Source: Lepidonotus clava
Taxonomy: Eukaryota; Annelida; Polychaeta; Phyllodocida; Polynoidae
DNA length: 64,000 nt
Assembly: GCA_936440205.1 (NCBI GenBank)
Contig: OW387148.1
Location: 1,302,001 to 1,366,000, forward strand
Direction: 5' to 3'
Every line of letters begins with the position of its first letter. Positions within the stretch are counted from its first letter, which is position 1. The notes under the pieces were generated by a model, which saw only the letters and a list, made by a program, of their open reading frames with translations, made no database searches and was not told the origin of the DNA. Positions 10,916 through 21,556 of the stretch are shown here, piece by piece. The position numbers and the translations under genes were made by a program.

Positions 10916-11585
10916 AGCCCTTCTGCCGCTGTGCACTTTGTGTGTAGAGGTACCACCCCCTCCCCCCTCCCCCCACAATGACTTGAGGTTTGACTATGGG
11001 GTATTGACTGGTGCTGGGGAGGTGGGGCTACAGCCCGCCGTCTTGGTGTATGAGGGAAGGGGGCGGCCTGTTGTAAATAGGGCCGGATCCCACACTCCTT
11101 GATACTGTTGTAGTCGGGGCGTTGGCCACCTCCTCCTCCCCCACCCTCCCACCTCCAGGCTCCCACACACACACACAGGTGTGGGCAGAAGCAGCAGGGC
11201 CCAGGTCCGCTGATTGAATTCATTTTTACCGACTTGTTAGTATTGTCGCCGGCCGGTTTATGATGAAAACCCGGCCGCACGCGCCTGGCCAGCCCTCCGC
11301 CAACATTGTGCCCATTTCTATGCTTGCTTATTTGGCTTGCAAAGCGAAGCTGGGTGCGCCATTGTAACATTCACAAATGGCGCCCGAGGAGCTAGTCTTT
11401 TCATCGCGGCGCCCGACAATACAACATTGTACTCTCAATCTATGAGGCTTTAGACTGGTCCAAGATAACTCCGATTCTGTCCGAGTCTCTATAGCCCTGA
11501 CGCCCGCCCGCTTTTTGTCCTATCTCTTCTCCATGGTGGCCGCACCTCCTCCTCCTCCCTCCTCCTCCTGTTGGGGCTAGCTGCC
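10916..11585. other. GC-leaning DNA upstream of promoter candidate
   Basis: Contains pyrimidine- and purine-rich blocks and a short CA run (about 11165). Open frames overlap on the minus strand, with no recognisable protein. It may be the proximal upstream region of the promoter candidate at 11590. Confidence 0.35.
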
Positions 11586-11718
11586 GTCAGTATAAAGGCG
11601 CCGAGGCTGCAGTCAGGGAGTCACTCCCTGGGCCAGCCAACTTTAACTTTGAGGAATACATGAGCTGCTCGCCGTGACTCGCGGACCCTGGAGGAGCGTG
11701 GGAAAGTTCGACAGCCAG
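11585..11718 (+). promoter_or_regulatory. TATA promoter and non-coding first exon candidate
   Basis: TATAAAG lies at 11591-11597. A 17-bp odd palindrome (CAGGGAGT-C-ACTCCCTG, 11614-11630) and initiator-like TCA motifs lie 23-33 bp downstream. The inferred first exon would end at a good donor, CCAG|GTGAGG (11718|11719). The exon contains a 5-codon upstream-type ORF (ATG at 11660, stop by 11677), and its ATG overlaps a GAGCTGCTC site at 11662-11670. No long coding frame starts here, so the exon would be 5' UTR. Promoter and exon are inferred from signals alone. No downstream exon can be assigned with confidence. Confidence 0.35.
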
Positions 11719-12090
11719 GTGAGGTGAGGCGGCGGAACGGGAGGGGGGGGGGGGGTCGGGCATCACGGACGGCTACCGCGAGAAGGGGGGGGGGGGGGGT
11801 TTCACTCCAGGGCGTTAGGTGGTTGGATACTACCGGCCACGTGGGTCGGGAAAAGACGGGTATTACTGGGTAACTTGTCCAGATGCAGAAGAAAACTCCA
11901 TGTTGAAGAAACAATAATCATGTACTGTAAAGGGGGGGGGGGCGTACAGGTAACACAAACCCTCCAGGGCCCGCTACCCTGGAGGAGTCGGCAGGTGAGG
12001 ACGTTCCCGCCGACCGCTGAGGCCGGGAGACGCGCGGCGTCCGGCGTCAGGGGACTGCCGGGAGGATACTTACCGGTCTCCTGACACCTC
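11719..12090 (+). other. G-tract cluster downstream of donor
   Basis: Three long G runs lie within 200 bp on the plus strand: G13 at 11743-11755, G15 at 11785-11799 and G11 at 11932-11942. They follow directly on the putative donor. A second CAG|GTGAGG follows CCTGGAGGAG at about 11994, echoing the first donor context. In RNA such runs can form quadruplexes and act as intronic splicing enhancers, which is an inference here. Confidence 0.45.
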
Positions 12091-14942
12091 CTTAACCTCC
12101 GACATCATTCACAATATCTATCAGGGTGCAGATTGCCTATGGTTTAACTTGGGACTGGTAGTTGAGGGTTAACTATCTGTTTAAGCATTTCTGAACGTGT
12201 TACATTTACCAGGTTTCGTACATATAACGTTGTTTCCATTGAAGTTGGTGGAGTTATGATCTTTCCCTTCAGATTCTCGTCAGAGTATTTCTTAGTTACA
12301 GCGCTTGTTATGTTATCTATTTAATTCAAGGCATCGGTCATATTTCATGAAAAATAACCTTAATTGCTATCCCATATAACAGCGTTAAGAATAGCAATAG
12401 TGACGTCACATGATAGGACCCATAGAGCGAGAGCGTTATTGTGTTTTTGTGAATTCGTAATCATATTATTCTATTAAAACAGAGAGTAGGAAATTGAATC
12501 TACCTAAAAATGTCTCTATTTCCCGAAACAGCAATTATCAGTTAAATACCTAGATTCACTAATGAATTCTTCCTGCATTAATTATCAGTAGGCCAGTACC
12601 TTGAATGCAAGGCATCTTAGCTTCCGATGTTTTCAATACACCATATAAAAAGAATGCCATTAACTTTTACCAAGAACGTCGCTAATAACCTTTGATTACC
12701 ATATATTATGCTATCAATTGAAGGGTGCACTAATTGAATTTTTTCAATAAGCCAATAGAATGATATCCTATTTGTGAAAATGTTAGTTTATAGATTTTTA
12801 ATAATTATTGCTGTTGATACTCGTTATTTGTAGGTTAAAGATACTTCTAACTATTCACAGCACTGCCACCTGGTCCTTTCAGCGGATGGCTCCATATTGA
12901 TGCTATTTACAGGCCTCAAAATGGGACCTTTAAATCTTATTTTTACTTCCAGGACTTTTTAAACTGTTATTATGCTAACAACCCTTTTTTTCATTGCAAG
13001 TGATTTAGAGGTTTAAAAATAAGTAAAAAGTGTGAAAACTTCACCAAGTCTCAGGAACAAATATGAAAAATCTTTGACAATCGCTGAAACTAAACTCAGC
13101 TGATATCAGAATTTGCCTATCCTAGTTCACAGCAAGGGCATAGAATATTATGCAAACCATAACTGTTTTTGGATAGAGCTTTTTAAATGAGGAGTCACTG
13201 TAAATCTGGTTCTTAAAAAAAGTGTTTTTTTCCCTCGGGCCCTACCAACATAATCTATACACTAGATGCTGTTCAAACCATAAACAATAGAGGTTAGACA
13301 ACCATACTGACCCAGCACCGTCCATGGCCCTGCACATGATGTTATAAATTTGAAAATAAAATTAACATTGGATCCTATAAAGGTAGAAGTACAAAATCGT
13401 AAAGCAATAAAAATTTGTGTAATTTTCGATTTTTAATACGAAATTAATGTTTTGTTTTCACAATCATTCTCTGTTCTTTTTTAATATGACTCGTACTTTT
13501 TTTGAAAGGCGACCTTTTAAAGGGACCTCTTTTCCTTGTATTCATTCTATAGAGATGCAATCGGAAATGGTAAAATCCCAAAACAAAATTGTAAATATAG
13601 AATAAATTATATTTTAAATATCAAGGCTGAAGAGTTATTTCAATTTTGTGAAAAAGCAAACACATCGAATCATTTAATTATAGAAAGTTTTAATTAGATT
13701 AGTTGGATACTTACAGTAAATGTCTCTATTGTTTCCAAACCTCCAGGTGAATAACCAAACAATGAATTTTCATTTTCTTTTAACTAAGAGTTAGTGACAT
13801 ATTGAAGATAACTCTGAGGATATAGAAACGAATTCACGTCCTATTAGATAGGTAGAAGTACCTTTATCCTATGTTGAGTCTATAGGAGACGCAGTGAGTC
13901 AGGGTGAGTTAATTGATAAGTAGAGTAGGGGAGCAGTGAGCAAACGGCGTCCACTCCTGTAACCACTACCCCTACCCCTAAGTCAACACTAGCCGCTGGT
14001 CTCAGCCCTGCCAACAGCTCCTGTGTCAACACACGCCGGATACCCTCCCCTTCCCCCTCACACAGCTCCCAGTCTGTCCACGTCAACAACCACCACACAG
14101 AAACAAAAAAAAACCCACAGTAAATCAAAAATTAAATTAAATACAATTACATATTATAACCGGATGTACGATTATCTGTGGGTATATTGAGAATCCATTA
14201 CTATATTAACGCTGGAAAAAAGTGCTTGATAATGTTTGATACACTTTTAACGGTTGCTAGCTGTGCCTGGTTTGTGTCGGGCATTGCACGTGTAGTGTTT
14301 ACCCAGGCCATGACCTAATGGTTAATGCACATAACCCTGTTGACTACTGGATACTGACCATTGATGGCCAGCAGCCAGTGTGGACCTGACGGAGGGTGCT
14401 GGCCGTGTAGGTCAGGGGTCGCACCTGTGTACCTGAGACGGGTGTATCCTTCTTACCGACAAAAGACCAAATCAAACCTGCTTAATAAAAAACACCTCCG
14501 CTTCTATCACAGGACAGCTTTTTGTAAGAATCTTTGCACTCAGAGAATACTAATGATTTTGATTATAGAAACAAGGTGATTAGAAAGTCAGGTTCAAAAC
14601 GTCATTTATTAATCAGAGTACAGGAGGTTTAAATAATCTTTAATTGAAATGGTTCTATAATAGAAGGCATTCCTCAGATCTAATGACACACGTGAGGCTA
14701 GTTACAATTTTACCTTATAAAATTAACCCCATAAGTCTTGGGTGGATGAGAAACGCTGAGTAGGTCAATTGAATTGTTCAAAGGAGGTTCAGTAGAAAAA
14801 AAGGCTACTTCTGTTGAACACAACATGCCATAAACTTGGCTGGAGCCAAGGTCAATCCCTCTGCATTGAGCTTGAGCTAAGATCAATCCCACTATAATTT
14901 AGGTTTTCGCACACTACCTTTGATGTTAATTATCCCCAGTCA
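12090..14942. other. AT-rich DNA with one perfect CRE
   Basis: Long AT-rich stretch with no exon recognised. A perfect cAMP-response-type palindrome TGACGTCA lies at 12401-12408. Blocks near 12920 and 13510 share GGACCT and TTTAAA words and may be ends of an old, unrecognisable transposon. Confidence 0.45.
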
Positions 14943-15332
14943 AGGTTAAAGGGAGCCAAAAGCATTGAAGGGTCAAACTTTTGCAAATTCTGTTTACTAA
15001 CCAAATACATTCCATGGTCATAACCAAGTCAAATATGGACTCTGAATGCAGACTAAAACTTCGTTGAAATACATATATTTAAAACTCTTCCCAATCCAAT
15101 TTTGGCAGTTTTGGTGACCCACCAAAATTGGTTTGTTTACAAACATTGTTGTCTTCCAACTTAAAGGACATGCATATTTTGGAATTCAAGTAAAGTTTAA
15201 GTTAGTTTTCATGAATTATACTGTACCAGTAGCTAAAGTTAGACTCTTAGAAGATATTTTCATAGTCATTTGAGTTAGCAAAATTTTGTCATAGTTTTTT
15301 TATGAAACTTTTCTTTTGGCTCCCTTTAACCT
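14943..15332. mobile_element. MITE with 20-bp terminal inverted repeats (TTAA type)
   Basis: The left end AGGTTAAAGGGAGCCAAAAG (14943-14962) is the exact reverse complement of the right end at 15313-15332. The interior is about 350 bp and non-coding. If the TTAA inside each end is the target duplication, the element proper starts AGGGAGCC, as in piggyBac- or Kolobok-class non-autonomous elements. If not, the outermost bases belong to the inverted repeat and no clear duplication is visible. Perfect ends point to a fairly young copy. Confidence 0.75.
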
Positions 15333-15369
15333 CCAATAACGCCATTTATGCTACGGTGACCTTCAAGTG

Positions 15370-15910
15370 ACCTTATATTTAAGATACTCCTCCAGATGGG
15401 GTCTGCAGTGGTCACATGGGTGGGGACGGATTGTATCTAGGGTTCTCCCCCATCACCAGTGCTATGGGCCAGTAATCGCCCACATCGCCAAACGTCGGTC
15501 GGTGGCGACGTCGATGGCGCGTTCTACGCCCCATCGCGCGCCGGAAGGGCCAGCGATAGCAGCGGTAACAATGCCTCCACGGCGTGGCAAACAGGACGCC
15601 GTCGTCCGCTCGTCGGGGCGTCGTCGGCCGGACAATGGCGGCCAGGGGCGGCGGGGTTGGTAACAAATCCCGGGGCGCTCGATACCCGGCCGATACTTGG
15701 CAGTGCCTGTTTGTACGGGTGGTGGGGATGTTTGCCCTTCATATCAGACTGAATAGGGGGTGTGGTCGGGGGTGGGAGGGGGCACCATCGACCAGCCCAC
15801 AGGGAGCAAGAGCTAACATAGCACTGCGTCCCCGACATCCGGCTGACCCTCGGAGAGACTGGGCCGGAAAACGGAACTATTCACGGCGTGTTCGGGGAAA
15901 TTGATACGCG
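15370..15910. promoter_or_regulatory. CpG-rich island, no recognised exon
   Basis: CpG-dense DNA (CGTCGGTCGGTGGCGACG at about 15494, CATCGCGCGCCGGAAG at about 15533). Open frames of about 100 codons occur on both strands and in several phases, so composition explains them. A promoter or enhancer role is possible but unproven. Confidence 0.35.
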
Positions 15911-16530
15911 AATTTATAGGGAAATCATACATTAACAGCTGGTGATGTGCCGTTCTAGGATGATATTAATTGTTTCTGTAAAACTTCAAGTTTAAGAAGA
16001 ATCAAGAATTGTATATTCCCAGGCACTGTTGCCTACTTTTATTTCACAGAAACTACTGATCTTTGTGTACCAGTAAGATTCACCTAACCCCCCCCCCCCC
16101 ACCCCTCCACAACTCGTAGACACAGACCCCACTCTCTATACTTCCCATGTAGAACCCCCACCCAGACCCACCGACCTACCTGCCGACAGCCACCCTTTGT
16201 CTATTGGATCCTCCCCACCTTGGTGACACAGCTAAAGTGGATCTTGACTGTGATAAAGTGACAAAGACCAACTTAATGAATTAATCCTGCCTAGGTCAGA
16301 CGTAGGTCTCCATACAAAGACTGATACGTGGACCTTTAAACAGGCACCGCTGCCTTTTATCATAAGGGTCGATGGCATTTTGTGTGGTGAATTTGACTAA
16401 CGACATTTGCTTGGCAAGATAAGAATCAAATGCAGATACTTACTAGAATAAGGTACCATGTACTTTATAGAGTCGGTCCCATTACATACTTTACGGGGGA
16501 TCATCATGCCTGGGGCAAAATAGAGGTTGA
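15910..16530. other. No gene seen; C13 tract
   Basis: C13 at 16088-16100 in otherwise unremarkable DNA. Confidence 0.5.
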
Positions 16531-16830
16531 AAGTTCTTGAAGTTCCAAGCTTTTTCGGGCCTGAATCTTCTTGAATTTTCAACTTAATTCAGTCCCTGAA
16601 TTCTCTTGGAATAAGTTGCTGGTATTGGCCGATTGCACAATCAAGAATATTCATGAAAAATCAACAAAAGGATTAGATGCTTCGGATTTTTTCTTGAAAT
16701 ATCTTGAACTTCCAAGTTACCCTGGATTTTCTTGAAATAACTTTCTGGTATTGGCCGCTTGAATATTCAAGGAGATTAGAATATGTTGAATAAGTGTGAA
16801 CTAACCTGAGAGGCTTGGATTTTCTTGAAT
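16530..16830. repeat. Diverged about 120-bp direct repeat
   Basis: The block CTGGTATTGGCCGATTG at about 16619 recurs as CTGGTATTGGCCGCTTG at about 16743. In both places TTCTTGGAATAA/TTCTTGAAATAA precedes it and a CAAG-containing segment follows. A third partial unit (GGATTTTCTTGAATTG) lies at about 16817. CTTGAATATTCAAG at about 16757 is a perfect 14-bp palindrome. This is probably a remnant of a satellite or transposon. Confidence 0.65.
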
Positions 16831-19080
16831 TGTCTAGCTCTTTGAAGACTTCATGTGGTATATAGTAGGCTGATCACCATCAGATTTTAATGGATTATCA
16901 AATAAGAAATAACATTAGATCTATCTGTCATGCCCTGTTGCTGTGGCTTATATATGAAAACAATGAACATAAGATTGTGATGAATTATCTAATAAAAGTA
17001 GTTCTTAGATTTTTATATATTTCCAAAACAGCTGGTACTCATCACCACTGGCCCTCTGTCATCCCTGATAGGAAAATGCCATGTGATTTCTCAAATTAGG
17101 AAGTGTCCTACCTGTCACTGCCATAGACTTTTCTCTGTATGCTCCAGATGATACTGTAGCATTTGGTAGTCATTTAACTACATATTCCTCCTTGTTCATG
17201 CAGATTTGTTCAACAAGGACCTCCTCTTTATTCCACCCTCCAATATGGCTGCCTTTTCCCTCCAAAATATTTCAAATCTCACGGTCATGTGACTGCCTAT
17301 CAGAGCGGTTAGAAGGTTGAACAAACTGGAATGAGCTTGATCTGAATCACCCATATTTGGCCTGCAGCAAAGTCCTAGAATATCAACTTTATTCAAGATC
17401 ATCACTTTGGTCTAAAATAAATGTCTAAGCTTATCCAAGCACATTAGACTTTGTCTAAATACAGAAACTCTAAGGTTCAACTTATTTCAAGAAACCTTGA
17501 ATCGTTTAAGGTTGGAATAATATGAATGGCCATGAAATCCAAGCTCTTGTCAAAGTCCATGAAACTTTAACCTAGTGCAAGAGTGCAGAGATTGAATTCC
17601 ATTGGATATTCGTTTTCCTACAGGTGTGTTATAAGATTTATTGATAATAAGACAATTACGAACTATCTTTTTGTTCTCGCGAGAGTGCACTCGGTAAACA
17701 CTTCTAATGAGTGCCGTGTCGATGAAAGATAACAATAAGTTATAGCAAGGATTCACGAGAAACCCATCTACATAATGAATACATGTTAATTGTTATTGGA
17801 AATTTGGGTTGCCTCTCTCGGTAATAATCATGTCAAGACCTTCAGATTTATATGACAGCAACTCGTTTAGGAACAATACTTTTGGACGCTAATCCACCGC
17901 TCAACAGTAAGGAAGCGTCAACAACATATGTGACAATATTTGACCATGATGAATGCTGCTGGCTGTTGACATAGTGCCAGTATATTTCATTCGTTCTGAA
18001 TCAGATGTTTTTTGACAGCCGCACAAACGAGGAAGTATTGTAGAACATAGCATTCGCCTGAAAGGGTCAAAATAAAAGTTGTTTTTCATACACGTTTTGT
18101 CATTACCATACTTTGTGCTCGTTAAAGAGTCACCTCACGCTTTCATCATGAACCCCATTTATTGATCGGTTAACTCGAATTTCCAGAGTTCGTTTCTGTT
18201 CGTTTACCACAGTTACAATTAACCCCATTTAGTGACTACACGTCTTGGCTGACAGGTAGATTGCTCTAGATGGAAGATAATCATGACAAGGTGTTACCCA
18301 ACCCCTGCCCTACCCCTGCACAGACCCTCCCCTCATCAACAGGGCATTACCCTGGTAATAGGTCCCAGTAGGGGCAGATTAACTATTTAAAGCCTTAACC
18401 CCCGCCTACACCAAAACGCCCAGACTGAAACTGCCAAGTGACCATTCAGCGGGCTTAATGCTGGTTCCCGTAACAATAGGCCCACCGATGGTAACCAGCG
18501 TGACTTGGCCTGGGCTAGGATGGATTAGTCGGGCAGGCACAAAAACCGGGCTACTGGCCCACAATGCCCGCGGGGCGAGTAACATCTGCAAACTGATCAG
18601 CCTTGTTTAATCAATTACCCTGTTGTCATATGCAACTAATATAAATGCATTTATGAAGCAGTAATAACCGTATTATAACCACATATTTAACGAGTTGATG
18701 ACACTTTTATCAAGCACTATAGTTCTTTAATCAGATGCCCTTTCTCTCTATTGATGTTATATCTTATCTACATTTTAGGTGTATGGTGATTTGTGTATGG
18801 ATATCCGTATTATCATTTGATCGGTAATATGTAATACCACATTACATTGGGTAGGAAAATTGTCACTCACTTAGATACATACATTTATGTATGAGTTAGG
18901 CCTACATTCCTTGAACTAATCTTCCTTATATCGATTCAGAATATTCTAGTTCTGGTTCTTTTTAGGACATGGCTATTTGCCGAAACAGAATCTCAGAAGT
19001 AATGCAGGACTGTGTTCTCAATATATGAGAATAGCGCAATGTTAATGCCATAAGGTGCATTACTGTATCAATCATCAGGG
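16830..19080. other. AT-rich, no gene seen
   Basis: Only short chance open frames. The small GC-leaning patch near 18300-18590 has no recognisable content. Confidence 0.5.
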
Positions 19081-19089
19081 TCTGCAGTA

Positions 19090-19780
19090 GTTATGACTCT
19101 ATGGGCGTGGCCGGGTGCGGACAGTCCAGCCTCACCTAACTGACCCCAGTCACCCCGACCCCCACCTGTACCTCGGTGACACCTGAGGATCCCCACCTCA
19201 CCTGGCTTTGATCCCTGCCGCACTCACCTGCGTACCTCCGGATACGGCAATCACCCTCCTCCTGGGTGTCTCCATGGCAGCCAGTTCCCATGGCAACCAC
19301 CCCTTTGTAACCCCTTCTCCTGCTGCCCAATCCCCCAAACCAATCCCCTCCCCAGCCCGGACAAATGCCCTGGCAGGCCGGCTGCAATCTTTGATACGGC
19401 CGCAGCGGTAAGGGATGCCCCCCCCCCCCTACAAAAGGCACCCGGTATCCTATAGAGTTACGGGGCTGAGTAGGCGGCGGGGGAGGGGCCCGGCGGACGA
19501 AGCGCCGCTGAAGAGTTCCTCTGATGGTATTGTGCGGGCAGGCTGGGTCGTCGTGGCGGCCTTAGGGAACCAGCCGGCTAACATTCCCACCTCCGGGCGG
19601 CGCCTGGCGTGAGACAGCTGCAGCCTGCCCGGAGAGGGTTACCTCTGGTCGGGAGGGGCTGGGGGGAGGGGGGGGGGAGGGGGCAGGCACCAGGAGTAGA
19701 TTACCCCTGGAGTCTTTGATGGGGGTAAGGCTATACCCCTCGGTACGGTAGGGATCTGTCATACCCCGCCGCCCGTAGGC
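19090..19780. promoter_or_regulatory. GC-rich island with RFX X-box
   Basis: GTTCCCATGGCAAC at 19284-19297 is a full palindromic X-box of the RFX family (GTNRCC-N-RGYAAC class). A similar TCTCCATGGCAGC lies just upstream at about 19270. A C12 tract is at 19418-19429 and a purine-rich block at 19655-19685. No coding exon was recognised. RFX factors control ciliary genes in animals, but no target gene is visible here. Confidence 0.4.
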
Positions 19781-20033
19781 TCCGAAGGATGGTCTCAGCT
19801 ATTAGCTGATCTTTTACTAATGTCAAACATTAAGGGATGGTACTTTGACTTGTGTAGTGGTGACCTAATATTGCAAATTTTACGGCTTAAGAAAACACTT
19901 AGGACGTGAAGGGGCTCTGGTCTTGCACCTGATACCGTAGAGTAACTCTATCAGTGTGATCCCTAGATTTTAAAAATATTGTTGGTTGTGTGCTGTGACA
20001 TCTCATGCCAGTATGCTTTAATCCTGTGAAATA

Positions 20034-20054
20034 ACACAGACATAGACACACACA

Positions 20055-20109
<55 letters not shown>

Positions 20110-20171
20110 ACAGACACAGACACAGACACACACACACACACACGCAAACAAACACAAACACAAACACACAC
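20034..20171. repeat. (CA)n microsatellite with CAGA/CAAA interruptions
   Basis: Nearly pure CA repeat with scattered ACAGAC interruptions and a CAAACA tail. The open frames over it (VCVCVC type) are an artefact of the repeat. Confidence 0.97.
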
Positions 20172-20655
20172 TTCTGTGTGTGCTTCTCCCTGAAATCACA
20201 AAAGTTCTATTGTTGCTTGAACTAAGCGTTATGTTAGTGATAGGGCTGTCATCCTTGTCATCAGCTGCTGTCTGATATTAAGACAGAGCTCTATAGGAGC
20301 ATACACTTATGAGTAATAACATAACGGGGTTTCGCTCGGTAGATATAAATAAGGGTACTCCTTAACCTCCAAAACTTGAAGCAGTCTATGGCAATATGCG
20401 CAGGTAGGGCCAATGTTATTAGGTGTGTTTTTCCACTGTCAGGTGCCTACCCCGACAGGTGATTAGACTTTACCTGTTCCCACACAGTGTGGGACCCTCC
20501 TACCTGGGCCTCCTCCTAACCCCCTTCTGCAAAGTAGATGAGTGCGGATCCCACGCTGCCCCTCTCCGGGCCTCTGTACCCCACCTCCCCCAAACACGTC
20601 CCATCTAGCCGGCTATATGAGAGTTATTGGGATCCAGAAGCATAAAACTCCTACA
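20172..20655. other. No gene seen
   Basis: Mixed-composition DNA without recognisable features. Confidence 0.5.
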
Positions 20656-20985
20656 AACATCACGACCGTCCTCACCCTGAGGGACTATAGGCACAAGTAT
20701 GACATTGCCGACCCGTGAACAAGTTAATTAAGATGATAACGGAGACAATATTTTTGTCTTTATGAGTTCTAATGCCGCCACTCATGTATTCATATTTATA
20801 CCTATATAGGTAACCTTGTACAGACATCACGACTGACTTTACCCTTAGGGTCCTTAGAGATAAACATAATGTTACCGATCTGTTAACCTCAGCCTGTGAA
20901 GGTAATTCTAATGTCGCCTTGTGAATCCTAAGAACAACTTATGTATTCATATTTCTGTAAGTACATACGTACAGGTGTGTTAATC
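20656..20985. repeat. Diverged tandem duplication, unit about 165 bp
   Basis: Both units start ACATCACGAC and share in order CCCTGAGGG/CCCTTAGGG, ATAGGCACAA/AGAGATAAACA, ATTGCCGACC/GTTACCGATC, TTCTAATG then TATGTATTCATATTT-like ends. Unit A starts at 20656 and unit B at about 20824. Divergence is substantial, so the duplication is old. The function is unknown. Confidence 0.65.
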
Positions 20986-21526
20986 AGGTGCTTTACATAG
21001 ATGTACTTTCATACTTAGTAAAGGTCACGCACTGTTACAGTGGTAGGAATGTAATTTTCACTAATTAACATTTATTTCAAGCAGGATAATACAATACTGA
21101 AAAAATAATAGTTTGACTGTCTCACTCACTGACAGATTTTCTCTTCTGAATCTGTAAAAAGTATATATATGCAAACACAAAGAGACAAAATATCTGTAGG
21201 GATGTTCCTTCATGCATGCGGGATGGGCCATTTCCGCATCGGGAATTCAGTTACCTTACCTAGCTTACTTGGAAAAGGCCACGCCTACTTCGCTATTTTT
21301 CTATTAAAAAGGAAAAACTTGTTTCAAATGTCCACACATATCCAGGAAATGGCACCTTAGAAATTTAGTCGAGGGGGCTTTCGAAACTCGAACTATCATT
21401 CTAGGAACATCGCTAACTGCTGTAACATGAACTTGAGGAAATGAACATGATATAATAAATGTACTTTGTAACCCATTACTGTAGATTAATTATTGTTTGA
21501 ATGATCTTGTGATTAAGTTTTAATGA
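20986..21526. other. No gene seen
   Basis: AT-rich DNA upstream of the recursive-splice-like site. A 63-codon frame at 21169-21360 has no support. Confidence 0.5.
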
Positions 21527-21556
21527 TCTTTCGTTTCCTTGTTTCCAGGTAAGTGA
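21527..21556 (+). promoter_or_regulatory. Recursive splice-like site (CCAG|GTAAGT)
   Basis: The pyrimidine-rich TCTTTCGTTTCCTTGTTTCC leads into AG at 21547-21548 and is followed at once by GTAAGTG. A good 3' splice site abutting a good 5' splice site is the ratcheting-point consensus known from long introns in flies and vertebrates. Its use here is inferred. Confidence 0.5.

Noticed and set aside
19899-20199. Cys/Val-repeat ORFs on the minus strand
   Set aside because: Direct product of the CA microsatellite.
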